Shown here: in pieces, positions 52,538-61,293 of the stretch
Position numbering within the stretch: the first letter of the stretch is position 1
How the letters are laid out: every line of letters begins with the position of its first letter
Source: UMGS1840 sp964537245
GTDB lineage: Bacteria; Bacillota; Clostridia; UMGS1840
Direction: 5' to 3'
Assembly (NCBI GenBank): GCA_964537245.1
Contig: CAZHZL010000002.1
Span: forward strand, 1 to 64,000
Length of the DNA stretch: 64,000 nucleotides
Program-made: the position numbers and the translations under genes
The notes under the pieces: generated by a model
The model's input: only the letters and a program-made list of their open reading frames with translations
Told to the model about the DNA's origin: nothing
Databases searched by the model: none

Positions 52538-53359
52538 ATGAATAACGAAGAATTAAGACTCCATGCACAAAACATTCGTGAATTGGTAATACGCGGTACA
52601 TTTCATGCAAAATCCGGTCATCCGGGCGGCTCGCTTTCAATTGCTGATATACTTTCAGTGCTTTATTTTGATGAAATGAATGTTGATCCTAAAAATCCGA
52701 AATGGGAAGACAGAGACAGATTTGTCCTTTCAAAAGGTCACTGTGCTCCTGCACTCTACGGTGCACTCAGCGAAAAAGGATTTTTTGACAAAAAAGAAAT
52801 CGACTCATTAAGACACCTCGGTCATATCCTTCAGGGACATCCCGATATGAAAAAAATCCCCGGTGTTGATATGTCATCAGGCTCACTCGGACAAGGGCTT
52901 TCTGCAGCAAACGGTATGGCACTTTTTGCAAAAGCAAACAATAAAAATTTCAGAGTATATACAATCCTCGGTGACGGAGAAATTCAGGAAGGTCAGGTAT
53001 GGGAGGCTGCAATGACAAGCGCGCACTATAAGCTTGACAATCTTTGTGTAATTGTTGACAACAACAATCTCCAGATTGACGGTACCGTATGTGATGTTAT
53101 GTCACCCTACCCTATTGATGAAAAATTCAAAGCATTCGGCTTTGAAGTTATAAACATCGACGGTCACAGCTTCGATGAAATAAAAGCTGCTTTGAAAAAA
53201 GCAAAGGAAACAAAAGGAAAGCCTACTGCTATTATTGCAAAAACCATAAAAGGTAAAGGCGTTTCTTTTATGGAAAATAAAGTTAACTGGCATGGCAGCG
53301 CTCCTAACGAAGAGCAGGCAAATGATGCTATCAAAGAAATTTCAGGAGGTACGCTTTAA
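52538..53359 (+). CDS. Transketolase, N-terminal (TPP-binding) subunit
   Basis: The first half of a split transketolase of the non-oxidative pentose phosphate pathway. The 273 residues contain HPGGSLSIADILSVLY, the thiamine-pyrophosphate motif GDGEIQEGQVWEAAM ending in VDNNNLQIDG, and GHSFDEIKAAL. GAAAGGG is 9 nt before the ATG at 52538; an in-frame ATG at 52520 is part of a TATAAT-like box and is rejected. Confidence 0.95.
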   Translation: MNNEELRLHAQNIRELVIRGTFHAKSGHPGGSLSIADILSVLYFDEMNVDPKNPKWEDRDRFVLSKGHCAPALYGALSEKGFFDKKEIDSLRHLGHILQGHPDMKKIPGVDMSSGSLGQGLSAANGMALFAKANNKNFRVYTILGDGEIQEGQVWEAAMTSAHYKLDNLCVIVDNNNLQIDGTVCDVMSPYPIDEKFKAFGFEVINIDGHSFDEIKAALKKAKETKGKPTAIIAKTIKGKGVSFMENKVNWHGSAPNEEQANDAIKEISGGTL

Positions 53360-54285
53360 TGGATATGTTATCAACAAGAGCAGGATACGGTAAAGCTTTG
53401 GTAGAGCTTGGCGAAAAATATGATTTTTATGTTTTGGACGCTGACCTGGCTGAAGCAACAAAAACAGGCGGATTTAAAAAAGCATTCCCTGAAAGATTTT
53501 TTGATATGGGTATTGCCGAATCAGATATGATGTCAACAGCGGCAGGTATGTCTACCTGCGGTAAACCTGTATTTGCAAGTACCTTCGCTGTATTTGCTGC
53601 AGGAAGAGCTTTTGAACAGGTGAGAAACGCAATATGCTACAACAACTTAAATGTTAAGGTTGTGGGAACACACGGCGGTATACTTATCGGCGAGGACGGC
53701 GGTTCACATCAGGCAATCGAAGATGTTTCTCTTATGAGAACACTTCCTAATATGAAGGTCATCGTTGCTTCAGACGCAATTGAAGCAAAATATGCTGTTG
53801 AAGCAGCGCTCAACATAAACGGACCTGTTTACTTAAGATTCGGAAGATACGATGTTCCTGTATTCAACACAAACGAAGATTACAAATTTGAATTTGGAAA
53901 AGCAAATATTTTAAAAGAAGGAACAGATGTAACCGTAATCGCTATGGGAGATATGGTTTACGAATCCTTAAAAGCGGCAGAAGAGCTTGAAAAAGAAGGT
54001 ATTTCAGTCGGTGTTGTCAATATGCATACAATTAAACCTATTGATAAGGAAGCTGTAAAAAAAGCTTTGGAAACCTCTAAGCATGTTATAACAGCAGAGG
54101 ACCACAATGTTTACGGTGGACTTTACAGCGCAGTTTGTGAGGTTATTGCTGAAATCGGCGGGAAAATTTCCGGAAGAATTGCCGTTGAAGACAGATTCGG
54201 CCAAAGTGGTAACAGACCTGACTTACAGAAGGAATACGGTCTTAACAGCGAAAATGTAATCAAAACTATAAAAAATATTCTTTAA
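53359..54285 (+). CDS. Transketolase, C-terminal subunit
   Basis: The partner of the preceding gene, 308 residues: pyrimidine-binding domain (DADLAEATKTGGFKKAFPER; MGIAESDMMSTAAGMSTCGK) and C-terminal domain (ITAEDHNVYGGLYSAV; EDRFGQSGNRPDLQKEYG). Its ATG overlaps the stop of the N-terminal subunit (TAATG), so both halves are made together. Split transketolases are common in Clostridia. Confidence 0.95.
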   Translation: MDMLSTRAGYGKALVELGEKYDFYVLDADLAEATKTGGFKKAFPERFFDMGIAESDMMSTAAGMSTCGKPVFASTFAVFAAGRAFEQVRNAICYNNLNVKVVGTHGGILIGEDGGSHQAIEDVSLMRTLPNMKVIVASDAIEAKYAVEAALNINGPVYLRFGRYDVPVFNTNEDYKFEFGKANILKEGTDVTVIAMGDMVYESLKAAEELEKEGISVGVVNMHTIKPIDKEAVKKALETSKHVITAEDHNVYGGLYSAVCEVIAEIGGKISGRIAVEDRFGQSGNRPDLQKEYGLNSENVIKTIKNIL

Positions 54286-54289
54286 TTTT

Positions 54290-54318
54290 AAAATCGGCAA
54301 ATTTTTTGCCGATTTTTT
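54290..54318 (+). terminator. Terminator of the transketolase operon
   Basis: Stem AAAATCGGCAAA (54290-54301) and TTTGCCGATTTT (54305-54316) with a trailing T-run. Confidence 0.88.
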
Positions 54319-54339
54319 ATTTATATATTTATCTTCCTC

Positions 54340-54368
54340 TTGCATTTATTATTTAAATATGCTATACT
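54340..54368 (+). promoter_or_regulatory. Promoter of the acetyltransferase-MATE-SOD run
   Basis: TTGCAT (54340-54345), 17-bp spacer, TATACT (54363-54368). It rules out the ATG at 54359 as a translation start. Confidence 0.65.
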
Positions 54369-54400
54369 TTTATAACAAACTAAAGAAAGAGGGGCATAAT

Positions 54401-55006
54401 ATGTCAATGAAAGAAAAAATGCACACCTGTGAGCTTTATCTTCCGGGTGATGAAGAAATAATGAAGAAGCAGCTTTTGTGTCTGGAAAAGCTATATGAAT
54501 TTAACCAAACCCGTCCGAGCGAGCTTAAAAAAAGAACTGAAATGTTAAAAGAAATGTTTGCTGAAATCGGAGACGACTGCTATATTGAGCCGCCTTTTCA
54601 TTCAAACTGGGGCGGTCATCATGTTCATTTCGGAAAAAATATATATGCAAATTTCAATCTGACAATGGTTGATGATACTCATATTTATGTGGGAGATTAT
54701 ACAATGTTCGGTCCGAATGTAACTGTTGCAACCGCAGGTCATCCGATTTTACCTGAATTAAGAGAACAGACATATCAGTATAACGCGGCTGTTCATATCG
54801 GAAGAAACTGTTGGATAGGCGCAGGAGCAATAATACTTCCCGGAATAACAATAGGTAATAATGTTGTTATCGGTGCAGGAAGTGTTGTCACAAAGGATTT
54901 GCAGGACAATGTTGTCGCTGTGTGAAATCCCTGCAAGGTGCTTAGAGAAATAAACGAGCACGACAAAGAATATTATTTTAAAGACAAAAAAATTTCAATC
55001 GACTAA
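54401..55006 (+). pseudogene. Sugar O-acetyltransferase (maltose/galactoside type) interrupted by an in-frame TGA
   Basis: A left-handed beta-helix acetyltransferase of the Maa/LacA type: N-terminal MKEKMHTCELYLPGDEEI, active-site FGPNVTVATAGHPI and hexapeptide repeats GRNCWIGAGAIILPGITIG and NNVVIGAGSVVTKDL. The frame stops at TGA (54923-54925), just where the family has Gly in VAVGNPC. After it the same frame continues NPCKVLREINEHDKEYYF and on to TAA at 55004-55006, adding 26 family-like residues. One G-to-T change (GGA to TGA) explains it. The 174-residue short form may still fold. GAGGGGC precedes the ATG at 54401. Confidence 0.85.
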
Positions 55007-55018
55007 AAAGGAATATAT

Positions 55019-56419
55019 ATGAAAAAATACGTAGGCTCATGGAGCTTCTATAAAAAAACGCTTCTTATCGCAATTCCAATTATGATACAAAATCTTATAA
55101 CAAATTTTGTTGCGCTTATAGATAACATTATGGTCGGAAGAATAGGCACAGAACAGATGTCAGGCGTTGCTATCGCAAACCAGCTGTTTTTTGTTTTCAA
55201 TCTTGCAATTTTCGGTGCTATCTCCGGTGCAGGAATTTTCTGTGCACAGTTTTTCGGAAAAAAAGATTATGACGGTGTAAGAAGCACTTTCCGATTTAAA
55301 TTTATCACAGCCGCCGTTATCACTGTAATCGGCTATATAATATTTACAATAATCGGAGATAATCTAATAACGATGTATCTTCATGACGCAGAAAAAGGAA
55401 TTGATTTAGAAAAAACCTTCTTGTATTCAAAACAATATATGGCGGTAATGCTTGTTGGCTTAATTCCTTTTTCCTTCGAGCAGGTATATTCAAGCACACT
55501 TCGCGAGGGCGGAATTACAACGCCACCTATGATTGCCGGAATTGTTGCTGTGCTTACAAATATTGTCCTTAATTATTTTCTTATTTTCGGTATCGGATTC
55601 TTCCCCGAAATGGGAGTTGTGGGTGCTGCTGTTGCAACGGTTATTTCAAGATTTGTTCAGATTGCAATAGTTATAATCTGGACGCACTCACACAAAAACA
55701 TACTCCCCTATGTTGAGGGCTTATACAAAACCTTTAAAATTCCTGTAAATCTTGCAAAAAGGATATTTATAAAAGGACTTCTTCCGTTGACAACAAACGA
55801 ATGTCTTTGGGGAGCGAGCGTTGCCGCGCTTGCCCAGTGCTATTCTATACGCGGTATAGATGTTGTTGCAGGTCAGAATATTGCCAATACAGCAGTAAAT
55901 CTTTTTAATGTTCTTTTTATTGCATTCGGCTCAGGTGTTTCAGTCGTAGTAGGTCAGCTGCTCGGTGCTGATGACATTGAGGGCGCAAAGGACGCCGCAC
56001 CTAAGCTTATATTCTTTTCAGGAGCAATGTGTATTGTTGTCGGCGCTGTAATGGCTTGTGTTTCGGGTATATTCCCTGATTTTTACAATACAACTCAAAA
56101 TGTAAAATCACTTGCTTCAGCTTTTATATTTATAAGCGCTGTATCAATGCCGATACATTCTGTTGTTCATGCAACATATTTCATTCTGCGTTCAGGCGGA
56201 AAAACCTTTATAACATTTTTGTTTGACAGTGTTTTCGCCTGGGGAATAGGTGTTCCGCTTGCGTTTTTATTAGCTCATTTTACTGATTTTAATATTATCA
56301 TAATTTATACATGCACACAGCTTGTTGAAGGTATTAAATGTATTATAGGTCTTATTCTTATAAAAAAAGAAGTATGGATTTCAAATATCGTTAACGATAA
56401 AAAAATCAATAATGTATAA
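55019..56419 (+). CDS. MATE family efflux transporter
   Basis: A 466-residue Na+- or H+-coupled multidrug exporter with twelve predicted helices and internal two-fold symmetry. Family features: IPIMIQNLITNFVALIDNIM, VGRIGTEQMSGVAIANQ at the N-terminus and GQNIANTAVNLFNVLF plus GQLLGADDIEGAKDA in the second half. AAAGGA precedes the ATG, 13 bp after the acetyltransferase stop. The substrate cannot be read from sequence. Confidence 0.93.
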   Translation: MKKYVGSWSFYKKTLLIAIPIMIQNLITNFVALIDNIMVGRIGTEQMSGVAIANQLFFVFNLAIFGAISGAGIFCAQFFGKKDYDGVRSTFRFKFITAAVITVIGYIIFTIIGDNLITMYLHDAEKGIDLEKTFLYSKQYMAVMLVGLIPFSFEQVYSSTLREGGITTPPMIAGIVAVLTNIVLNYFLIFGIGFFPEMGVVGAAVATVISRFVQIAIVIIWTHSHKNILPYVEGLYKTFKIPVNLAKRIFIKGLLPLTTNECLWGASVAALAQCYSIRGIDVVAGQNIANTAVNLFNVLFIAFGSGVSVVVGQLLGADDIEGAKDAAPKLIFFSGAMCIVVGAVMACVSGIFPDFYNTTQNVKSLASAFIFISAVSMPIHSVVHATYFILRSGGKTFITFLFDSVFAWGIGVPLAFLLAHFTDFNIIIIYTCTQLVEGIKCIIGLILIKKEVWISNIVNDKKINNV

Positions 56420-56470
56420 TTGAAAACAAAACTCTGTTTCTCTGCATATACTTATAATGGAGGAACAGCT

Positions 56471-56971
56471 ATGGAAAAAATTCAAAAAAATAAAGCTCTT
56501 ATTGAGCTTCTTGAAAAAAATCCTCAGGCAACAGCATACCTGAAGGGTTCAGCCGAATACCCTGATATTAACGGATATATGCAGTTTTATGAGCTTAAAA
56601 ACGGCGTTTTTATGATTACAGAAGTAACAGGACTTCCAAAAAAAGCTGCCCCTTGCGGCAGTTCTGTTTTTGGATTTCATATTCATTCCGGAACAAGCTG
56701 CAGTGGAAATAAAGATGACCCTTTTGCAAATGCACTGACCCATTACAATCCAAAAAATTGTCCACACCCTCAACATGCAGGCGATTTACCGCCGTTGTTT
56801 GAAAATAACGGGAATGCTTTTCTGGCATTTGTCACAAGCAGATTTACTGTGAATGAAATAATCGGAAAAACTGTGATTATCCATTCACAGCCTGATGATT
56901 TTACAACACAACCGGCAGGAAATGCAGGAAAGAAAATTGCATGCGGGCTGATTAGAATTTTTAAAAAATAA
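56471..56971 (+). CDS. Cu/Zn superoxide dismutase-like protein, no signal peptide
   Basis: A 166-residue SOD_Cu fold protein. All classic metal ligands are present: His70 and His72 (GFHIHSG), His91 (HYNP), His99, His102, Asp105 (QHAGDL) and His138 (VIIHSQPDD). The disulfide pair Cys77/Cys158 is kept. In GNAGKKIACG the active-site arginine that guides superoxide is Lys155. There is no export signal, unusual for bacterial Cu/Zn SODs. The start at 56471 has GGAGG 7 nt upstream; the longer frame from 56420 overlaps the MATE stop region. Confidence 0.9.
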   Translation: MEKIQKNKALIELLEKNPQATAYLKGSAEYPDINGYMQFYELKNGVFMITEVTGLPKKAAPCGSSVFGFHIHSGTSCSGNKDDPFANALTHYNPKNCPHPQHAGDLPPLFENNGNAFLAFVTSRFTVNEIIGKTVIIHSQPDDFTTQPAGNAGKKIACGLIRIFKK

Positions 56972-57008
56972 CAGGTGTAAAAACTCGTTTTTTACACCTG
57001 TTTTTTTT
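56971..57008. terminator. Bidirectional terminator between SOD and fucosidase genes
   Basis: Stem ACAGGTGTAAAAA (56971-56983) and TTTTTACACCTGT (56989-57001), loop CTCGT, then a long T-run. The run reaches into the fucosidase stop codon. Confidence 0.88.
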
Positions 57009-58260
57009 ATAGTATTCTTATTGTCTCTGTTTTCTTTAATCCTTCTAAAACCTTGTCAAGATTATCAAACTCAAGCTTTATAACTATAACCTCACCGCAA
57101 AGCTCATTTACGGGAATCCCCATAATATGAAGATATTCGCTGTCCATTTTGCCATCGGAGAAATATGACGGCATATACACATTCTCGCACTCAAGCTGTT
57201 TTTGGTTATTTAATACAACTGCCTTTTTCGGCATATCGGCAATTGGTCTTAATGCAAGTCCGCTTACCTGAGAATTTTCCGTAAGATGCAGATAAAGTGA
57301 ATTATCTTTTTTTGTTATTATAAAATCGTTGACGCTGCTTTGGATGCCTATATCAATAATCTGCGCGTTCATATAGCTTTCTTTAACGCTATTATACCAC
57401 TTCCCTATTGCTTTAAGAGAGTTTTTTGATTCTGAAGATAATTTTCCTTTATCATCGGGACCTACATTTAAAAGATAGTTCCCGCCTCTTGACATAATGG
57501 AATCTATCGCACTCTCTAAAAATTTATGTGAGTAGTAGTCTTCATTTTCTCTGTAACCCCAAGCCTGTGAGCCAACCGACTGGCAAGCCTCGGTAAGTTT
57601 TGAAAAAGCCTTCCCCTTCGGAACTTCTCTTTCGGGAGTGGAATAATCTCCCTCGGAATATCCCCTGTCGTTTATAAAAATATCGGGTGCAAGCGTTTTT
57701 ACATATTCATTTATTGAAGAATCATAATTATAAGGCGGAATATCCCAGAAAAGAGCGTCTATTTTTCCGTAATTTGTCAGAAGCTCTTTCATCTGATTTT
57801 TTATATAGTCTTTATACCTTGCCTCGTCAGGCTCATCGCCTGCATTTGGCTTTTCAAGCTGATGACTTCCGCCAAAATTAACAGAATGTTTATAATGCCA
57901 ATCGGGTACAGAATAATAAAGTCCAAGCTTCATTTCGTATTTTTGACAAGCTTCCGCAACTTCTTTCAAAATATCCTTACCGTAAGGCGTATTCATAACA
58001 TTGTAATCCGTGTATTTTGTGTCCCACATGCAAAAGCCGTCGTGGTGCTTGGTTGTAAACACAACATACTGCATTCCCGCCTCTTTGGCAAGCGAAATCC
58101 ATTCATCAGGGCTGTATCCCTTTGGATTGAATTTCTCAGCATATTTTATGTATTTTTCCTTATCAACTTTATTTCTCCATTGCTCCTGCTCGTGCCATTT
58201 TCCTACCGAATAAATTCCCCAATGAATAAAAAGCCCAAACCTTTCATCTTTAAAAAGCAT
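57007..58260 (-). CDS. Alpha-L-fucosidase (GH29)
   Basis: A glycoside hydrolase that releases terminal L-fucose from host glycans or oligosaccharides. The 417 residues show RFGLFIHWGIYSVGKWHEQE, TTKHHDGFCMWDTKYTDYNV, the region with the retaining nucleophile aspartate (IDALFWDIPPYNY) and GNYLLNVGPDDKG. No signal peptide, so it acts inside the cell on imported sugars. GAGGTG lies 7 nt before the ATG at 58260. It is a single gene with its own promoter; no fucose catabolic genes are adjacent. Confidence 0.92.
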   Translation of the reverse strand: MLFKDERFGLFIHWGIYSVGKWHEQEQWRNKVDKEKYIKYAEKFNPKGYSPDEWISLAKEAGMQYVVFTTKHHDGFCMWDTKYTDYNVMNTPYGKDILKEVAEACQKYEMKLGLYYSVPDWHYKHSVNFGGSHQLEKPNAGDEPDEARYKDYIKNQMKELLTNYGKIDALFWDIPPYNYDSSINEYVKTLAPDIFINDRGYSEGDYSTPEREVPKGKAFSKLTEACQSVGSQAWGYRENEDYYSHKFLESAIDSIMSRGGNYLLNVGPDDKGKLSSESKNSLKAIGKWYNSVKESYMNAQIIDIGIQSSVNDFIITKKDNSLYLHLTENSQVSGLALRPIADMPKKAVVLNNQKQLECENVYMPSYFSDGKMDSEYLHIMGIPVNELCGEVIVIKLEFDNLDKVLEGLKKTETIRIL

Positions 58261-58293
58261 GGTTTTACACCTCACAATATATTATGCAACTAA

Positions 58294-58322
58294 AGTATAT
58301 CATTTTATTTTTTAAAAGTCAA
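58294..58322 (-). promoter_or_regulatory. Promoter of the fucosidase gene
   Basis: Minus strand TTGACT (58317-58322), 17-bp spacer, TATACT (58294-58299). Confidence 0.7.
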
Positions 58323-58360
58323 CCGATTTGGGAAATTATTTAATATAGTACAAATTTTTC

Positions 58361-58389
58361 TTGACTTTTCCTGCTTTTTGTGATAAAAT
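58361..58389 (+). promoter_or_regulatory. Promoter of the fur-znuACB operon
   Basis: TTGACT (58361-58366), 17-bp spacer, TAAAAT (58384-58389). The metal-regulator box starts 12 bp downstream. Confidence 0.75.
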
Positions 58390-58401
58390 ATTTTTTGAAT
58401 T

Positions 58402-58422
58402 TGAAAATGATTATCAATTTCA
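58402..58422 (+). promoter_or_regulatory. Fur/Zur-like operator
   Basis: A 21-bp near-palindrome with outer TGAAAATGAT and ATCAATTTCA halves, similar to the Fur-superfamily box pattern. It covers the predicted start of transcription, so the first gene product probably represses its own operon when zinc is plentiful. Confidence 0.72.
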
Positions 58423-58448
58423 CTTTTTTTGTTTAAGGAGAAGTAGAA

Positions 58449-58853
58449 ATGGCATATAAAACAAAACAGAAAAATTTTGTACTGGACTGTCTTAAAAACC
58501 ACGAAAACGAGAGTATGACAGCAGAAAAGATAATGGAATACCTTAGAGCTGAAAATGTTTCTGTCGGTATGGCTACAATATACAGACATTTAAACCGCCT
58601 TTGCGAAGAAGGTCTTGTCAGAAAATTCGTAACAGACGATACTGAAAGCGCAGCTTACAGATATTTTGATGAAAAAAGAGGTTGTCATAGCCATTTTCAT
58701 CTTGTCTGCAACTCCTGCGGAAAGCTTATTCATCTTGAATGTACCAATCTTTCTTCGGTATATAATCACATTTTATCCGAGCATAATTTTAAGGTTGACA
58801 CTGTAAAAACAGTATTTTACGGTGTTTGCGAGGAATGTGGAAAGGAAGCATAA
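58449..58853 (+). CDS. Fur family metal-responsive regulator (probable Zur)
   Basis: A 134-residue winged-helix repressor: TAEKIMEYLRAENVSVGMAT and IYRHLNRLCEEGLVRKF form the DNA-binding domain; HFHLVCNSCGKLIHLEC and CEECGKEA give the two structural CxxC zinc motifs. Its place in front of zinc-uptake genes suggests Zur rather than Fur or PerR. AAGGAG precedes the ATG. Confidence 0.9.
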   Translation: MAYKTKQKNFVLDCLKNHENESMTAEKIMEYLRAENVSVGMATIYRHLNRLCEEGLVRKFVTDDTESAAYRYFDEKRGCHSHFHLVCNSCGKLIHLECTNLSSVYNHILSEHNFKVDTVKTVFYGVCEECGKEA

Positions 58854-58854
58854 A

Positions 58855-59775
58855 ATGAAAAAACTTTTTTTAATATTACTTATTATATCAATGCTTTTTA
58901 TCTCATCGTGCACAGTAAAGGAAACATCAAAAACAGATAACGGAAAAATTTCTGTTGTGACTACTCTTTTTCCGCTTTACGATTTTGTAAAGGAAATTGC
59001 AGGCGATAATGCCGATATAACACTCCTCACCCAGCCCGGAGTTGACAGCCACAGCTTTGAGCCGAAAAGCACGGATATGGTGAAAATAAGCGAATGTGAT
59101 GTGTTTGTGTACACAGGAAAAGATATGGAAATATGGGCAGAAAAAATCATTTCTTCAATAAAATCGGAAAATGCGGTTATATGCGACAGCTCAGAAAATA
59201 TCACGCTTGAGTGTGCAGATGAACATGAAAATGAGCATGCACACAATCACAGCTTGGACCCGCATATATGGACTTCTCCGAAAAACGCAAAAATAATGGT
59301 TGAAAATATTTTAAAAGCACTATGTCATGCTGACGAAAAAAACAAAGAGACATATAAACAAAACGCGGACATATATATAAAAGAGCTTGATACGCTTGAC
59401 AAGGAGTTTGAAAAGTTTTTCTCCGAAAACAAAAAAACTATGGTCTTTTCAAGCCGTTTTCCGTTTTATTATTTTGCAAAGGACTACGAAATATCATACA
59501 AAAGCGCTTTCGAGTCATGCAGTGCAGAAACAGAGCCTGATATAAAATCCATGACTACGCTTATAGATACTGTTAAAAAAGAAAATATAGAAACAATTTT
59601 TTATACAGAGCTTTCAGACCCGAAGATAACGGAAGCCGTTGTTGAACAGACGGGCGCAAAGGCAAAGCTTTTTCATTCGTGCCACAATGTGACAAAGGAC
59701 GAATTTGAAAGAAAAGAAACATATCTTTCTCTTATGAGAAACAACCTTAATGCATTGAAAGGTGCTGAAGAATAA
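58855..59775 (+). CDS. znuA: Zinc ABC transporter substrate-binding lipoprotein ZnuA
   Basis: A cluster A-I metal-binding lipoprotein. A signal peptide with lipobox (LLIISMLFISSCTVKE) anchors it; VTTLFPLYDFVKEIAG and LLTQPGVDSHSFEPKSTDM carry the first metal His. A His/Glu-rich loop (EHENEHAHNHSLDPHIW, about 120-140) is typical of zinc rather than manganese binders. The start at 58855 immediately follows the fur stop and gives a proper signal peptide. Confidence 0.92.
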   Translation: MKKLFLILLIISMLFISSCTVKETSKTDNGKISVVTTLFPLYDFVKEIAGDNADITLLTQPGVDSHSFEPKSTDMVKISECDVFVYTGKDMEIWAEKIISSIKSENAVICDSSENITLECADEHENEHAHNHSLDPHIWTSPKNAKIMVENILKALCHADEKNKETYKQNADIYIKELDTLDKEFEKFFSENKKTMVFSSRFPFYYFAKDYEISYKSAFESCSAETEPDIKSMTTLIDTVKKENIETIFYTELSDPKITEAVVEQTGAKAKLFHSCHNVTKDEFERKETYLSLMRNNLNALKGAEE

Positions 59776-60462
59776 ATGGAACAGATAAGCTTGAAAAATG
59801 TGACAATTCAATATGAAAACACACAGGTTATAAAAAATCTCAGCTTGGCTATAAAAAAAGGCGACTATATCTGTGTTTTAGGTGATAACGGCTCAGGAAA
59901 AACAACGCTCACAAAAGGTATTCTGGGGCTTACAAAAATAAAATCGGGAGAGATAGAATTTCATATAAAAAGAAATCATATCGGTTATCTTCCTCAGCAA
60001 ACGCAGATTCAGAAGGATTTTCCCGCTTGTGTGAACGAGGTTGTAATGTCGGGACTTATCTCAAAAAAAGGCTTAAGACCGTTTTTTATGAAATCTGAAA
60101 AAGAAATTGCTGAAAAAAATATGAAAAAGCTTGGCATTTCAGATTTGAAAAAGAAGCCTTTTTCGGAGCTTTCAGGCGGACAGCAGCAAAGAGTTCTTCT
60201 TGCAAGAGCGTTGTGCGCAGGAGAGGAAATGCTCATTTTAGACGAGCCGGTAACGGGGCTTGATGTTGATACAACTCTTGAATTTTACGCCATTGTATCT
60301 CAGCTCAACAGAGAAGGAACAACTATTTTTATGGTTTCCCACGATGTAAGGCTTGCACTTCAGAATGCAAGACAGATTTTATATCTTGGAGAAAAAACAT
60401 TTTTCGGAACAAAAAAAGAATTTGAGCAGACAGATATATACAAAAATATGATAATAGGATAG
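59776..60462 (+). CDS. znuC: Zinc ABC transporter ATP-binding protein ZnuC
   Basis: A 228-residue ABC ATPase with Walker A GDNGSGKTTLTKG, signature LSGGQQQRVLLARAL, Walker B LILDEPVTGLD and the H-loop VSHDVRLAL. It directly follows znuA and precedes the permease. Confidence 0.94.
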   Translation: MEQISLKNVTIQYENTQVIKNLSLAIKKGDYICVLGDNGSGKTTLTKGILGLTKIKSGEIEFHIKRNHIGYLPQQTQIQKDFPACVNEVVMSGLISKKGLRPFFMKSEKEIAEKNMKKLGISDLKKKPFSELSGGQQQRVLLARALCAGEEMLILDEPVTGLDVDTTLEFYAIVSQLNREGTTIFMVSHDVRLALQNARQILYLGEKTFFGTKKEFEQTDIYKNMIIG

Positions 60463-60476
60463 GAGCTTTAATAAAA

Positions 60477-61286
60477 GTGGATTTAATAACAACATTTTTA
60501 TCACATGATTTTATAATGCGTGCATTTATCGCAGGAATATTAATGTGCTTGACCTGTGCGCTTTTGGGAATAAGTCTTGTTTTAAAAAGATTTTCTATGA
60601 TAGGAGACGGACTTTCGCATGTCGGCTTCGGTGCTTTCAGTATTGCGCTTGCGCTCAACAAAGCCCCCCTCGCCGTTTGTATTCCCATAGTTGTGATTGC
60701 TGCGTTTTTTCTTCTTAAAATAGGCTCACAGTCAAAAATGAGAGGCGACTCCGCAATAGGACTTATCGCAGGAGTTTCGCTTGCTGTCGGAGTGTGTGCG
60801 TCTTCACTTTCGGGCGGTCTTAATTCAGATGTTTACGGCTATATGTTCGGAAGTATACTTGCTATGAGTGAAGCTGATGTGTACATATGCGCTTTTTTGT
60901 GCCTGCTTGTGCTTATTTTCTTTTTGTTTTCATATCACGAAATTTTTGCCGTTACCTTTGACGAAAGCTTCGCAAAAGCGACAGGCACAAAATCTGATTT
61001 ATATATCTCAATAATCGCGCTTTTCACAGCCTTATGCGTTGTTATCGGTCTTCGTATGATGGGCGCAATGCTTATTTCAAACCTTATAATCTTCCCTGCC
61101 CTTACATCTATGAGGGTTTTTAAGAATTTCAGAAGCGTTATCGTTTCATCGGGAATTATCGCCGTTTTCTGCTTTGCAGTAGGTATGTTTTTTTCCTATG
61201 CTCTTTCGCTCCCCGCAGGCGCAAGCGTTGTTATAGTAAACGCAGCTGTATTTGTGATTTTTTATATTATCGGAAAGCTGAAATAA
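60477..61286 (+). CDS. znuB: Zinc ABC transporter permease ZnuB
   Basis: A 269-residue ABC-3 family permease with about eight membrane helices (IMRAFIAGILMCLTCALLGI; MIGDGLSHVGFGAFSIAL; MMGAMLISNLIIFPALTSM). The start is GTG at 60477 with TAGGAG about 11 nt upstream. Only 7 bp separate its stop from the convergent DUF4367 gene, and no terminator is seen there. Confidence 0.93.
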   Translation: MDLITTFLSHDFIMRAFIAGILMCLTCALLGISLVLKRFSMIGDGLSHVGFGAFSIALALNKAPLAVCIPIVVIAAFFLLKIGSQSKMRGDSAIGLIAGVSLAVGVCASSLSGGLNSDVYGYMFGSILAMSEADVYICAFLCLLVLIFFLFSYHEIFAVTFDESFAKATGTKSDLYISIIALFTALCVVIGLRMMGAMLISNLIIFPALTSMRVFKNFRSVIVSSGIIAVFCFAVGMFFSYALSLPAGASVVIVNAAVFVIFYIIGKLK

Positions 61287-61293
61287 TACTGCC

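Noticed and set aside
54923..54925. TGA in the acetyltransferase read as a recoded or selenocysteine codon
   Set aside because: TGA is a normal stop for ftsQ, sepF, ylmH and truB here, the family residue is Gly, and no selenocysteine hairpin is evident.
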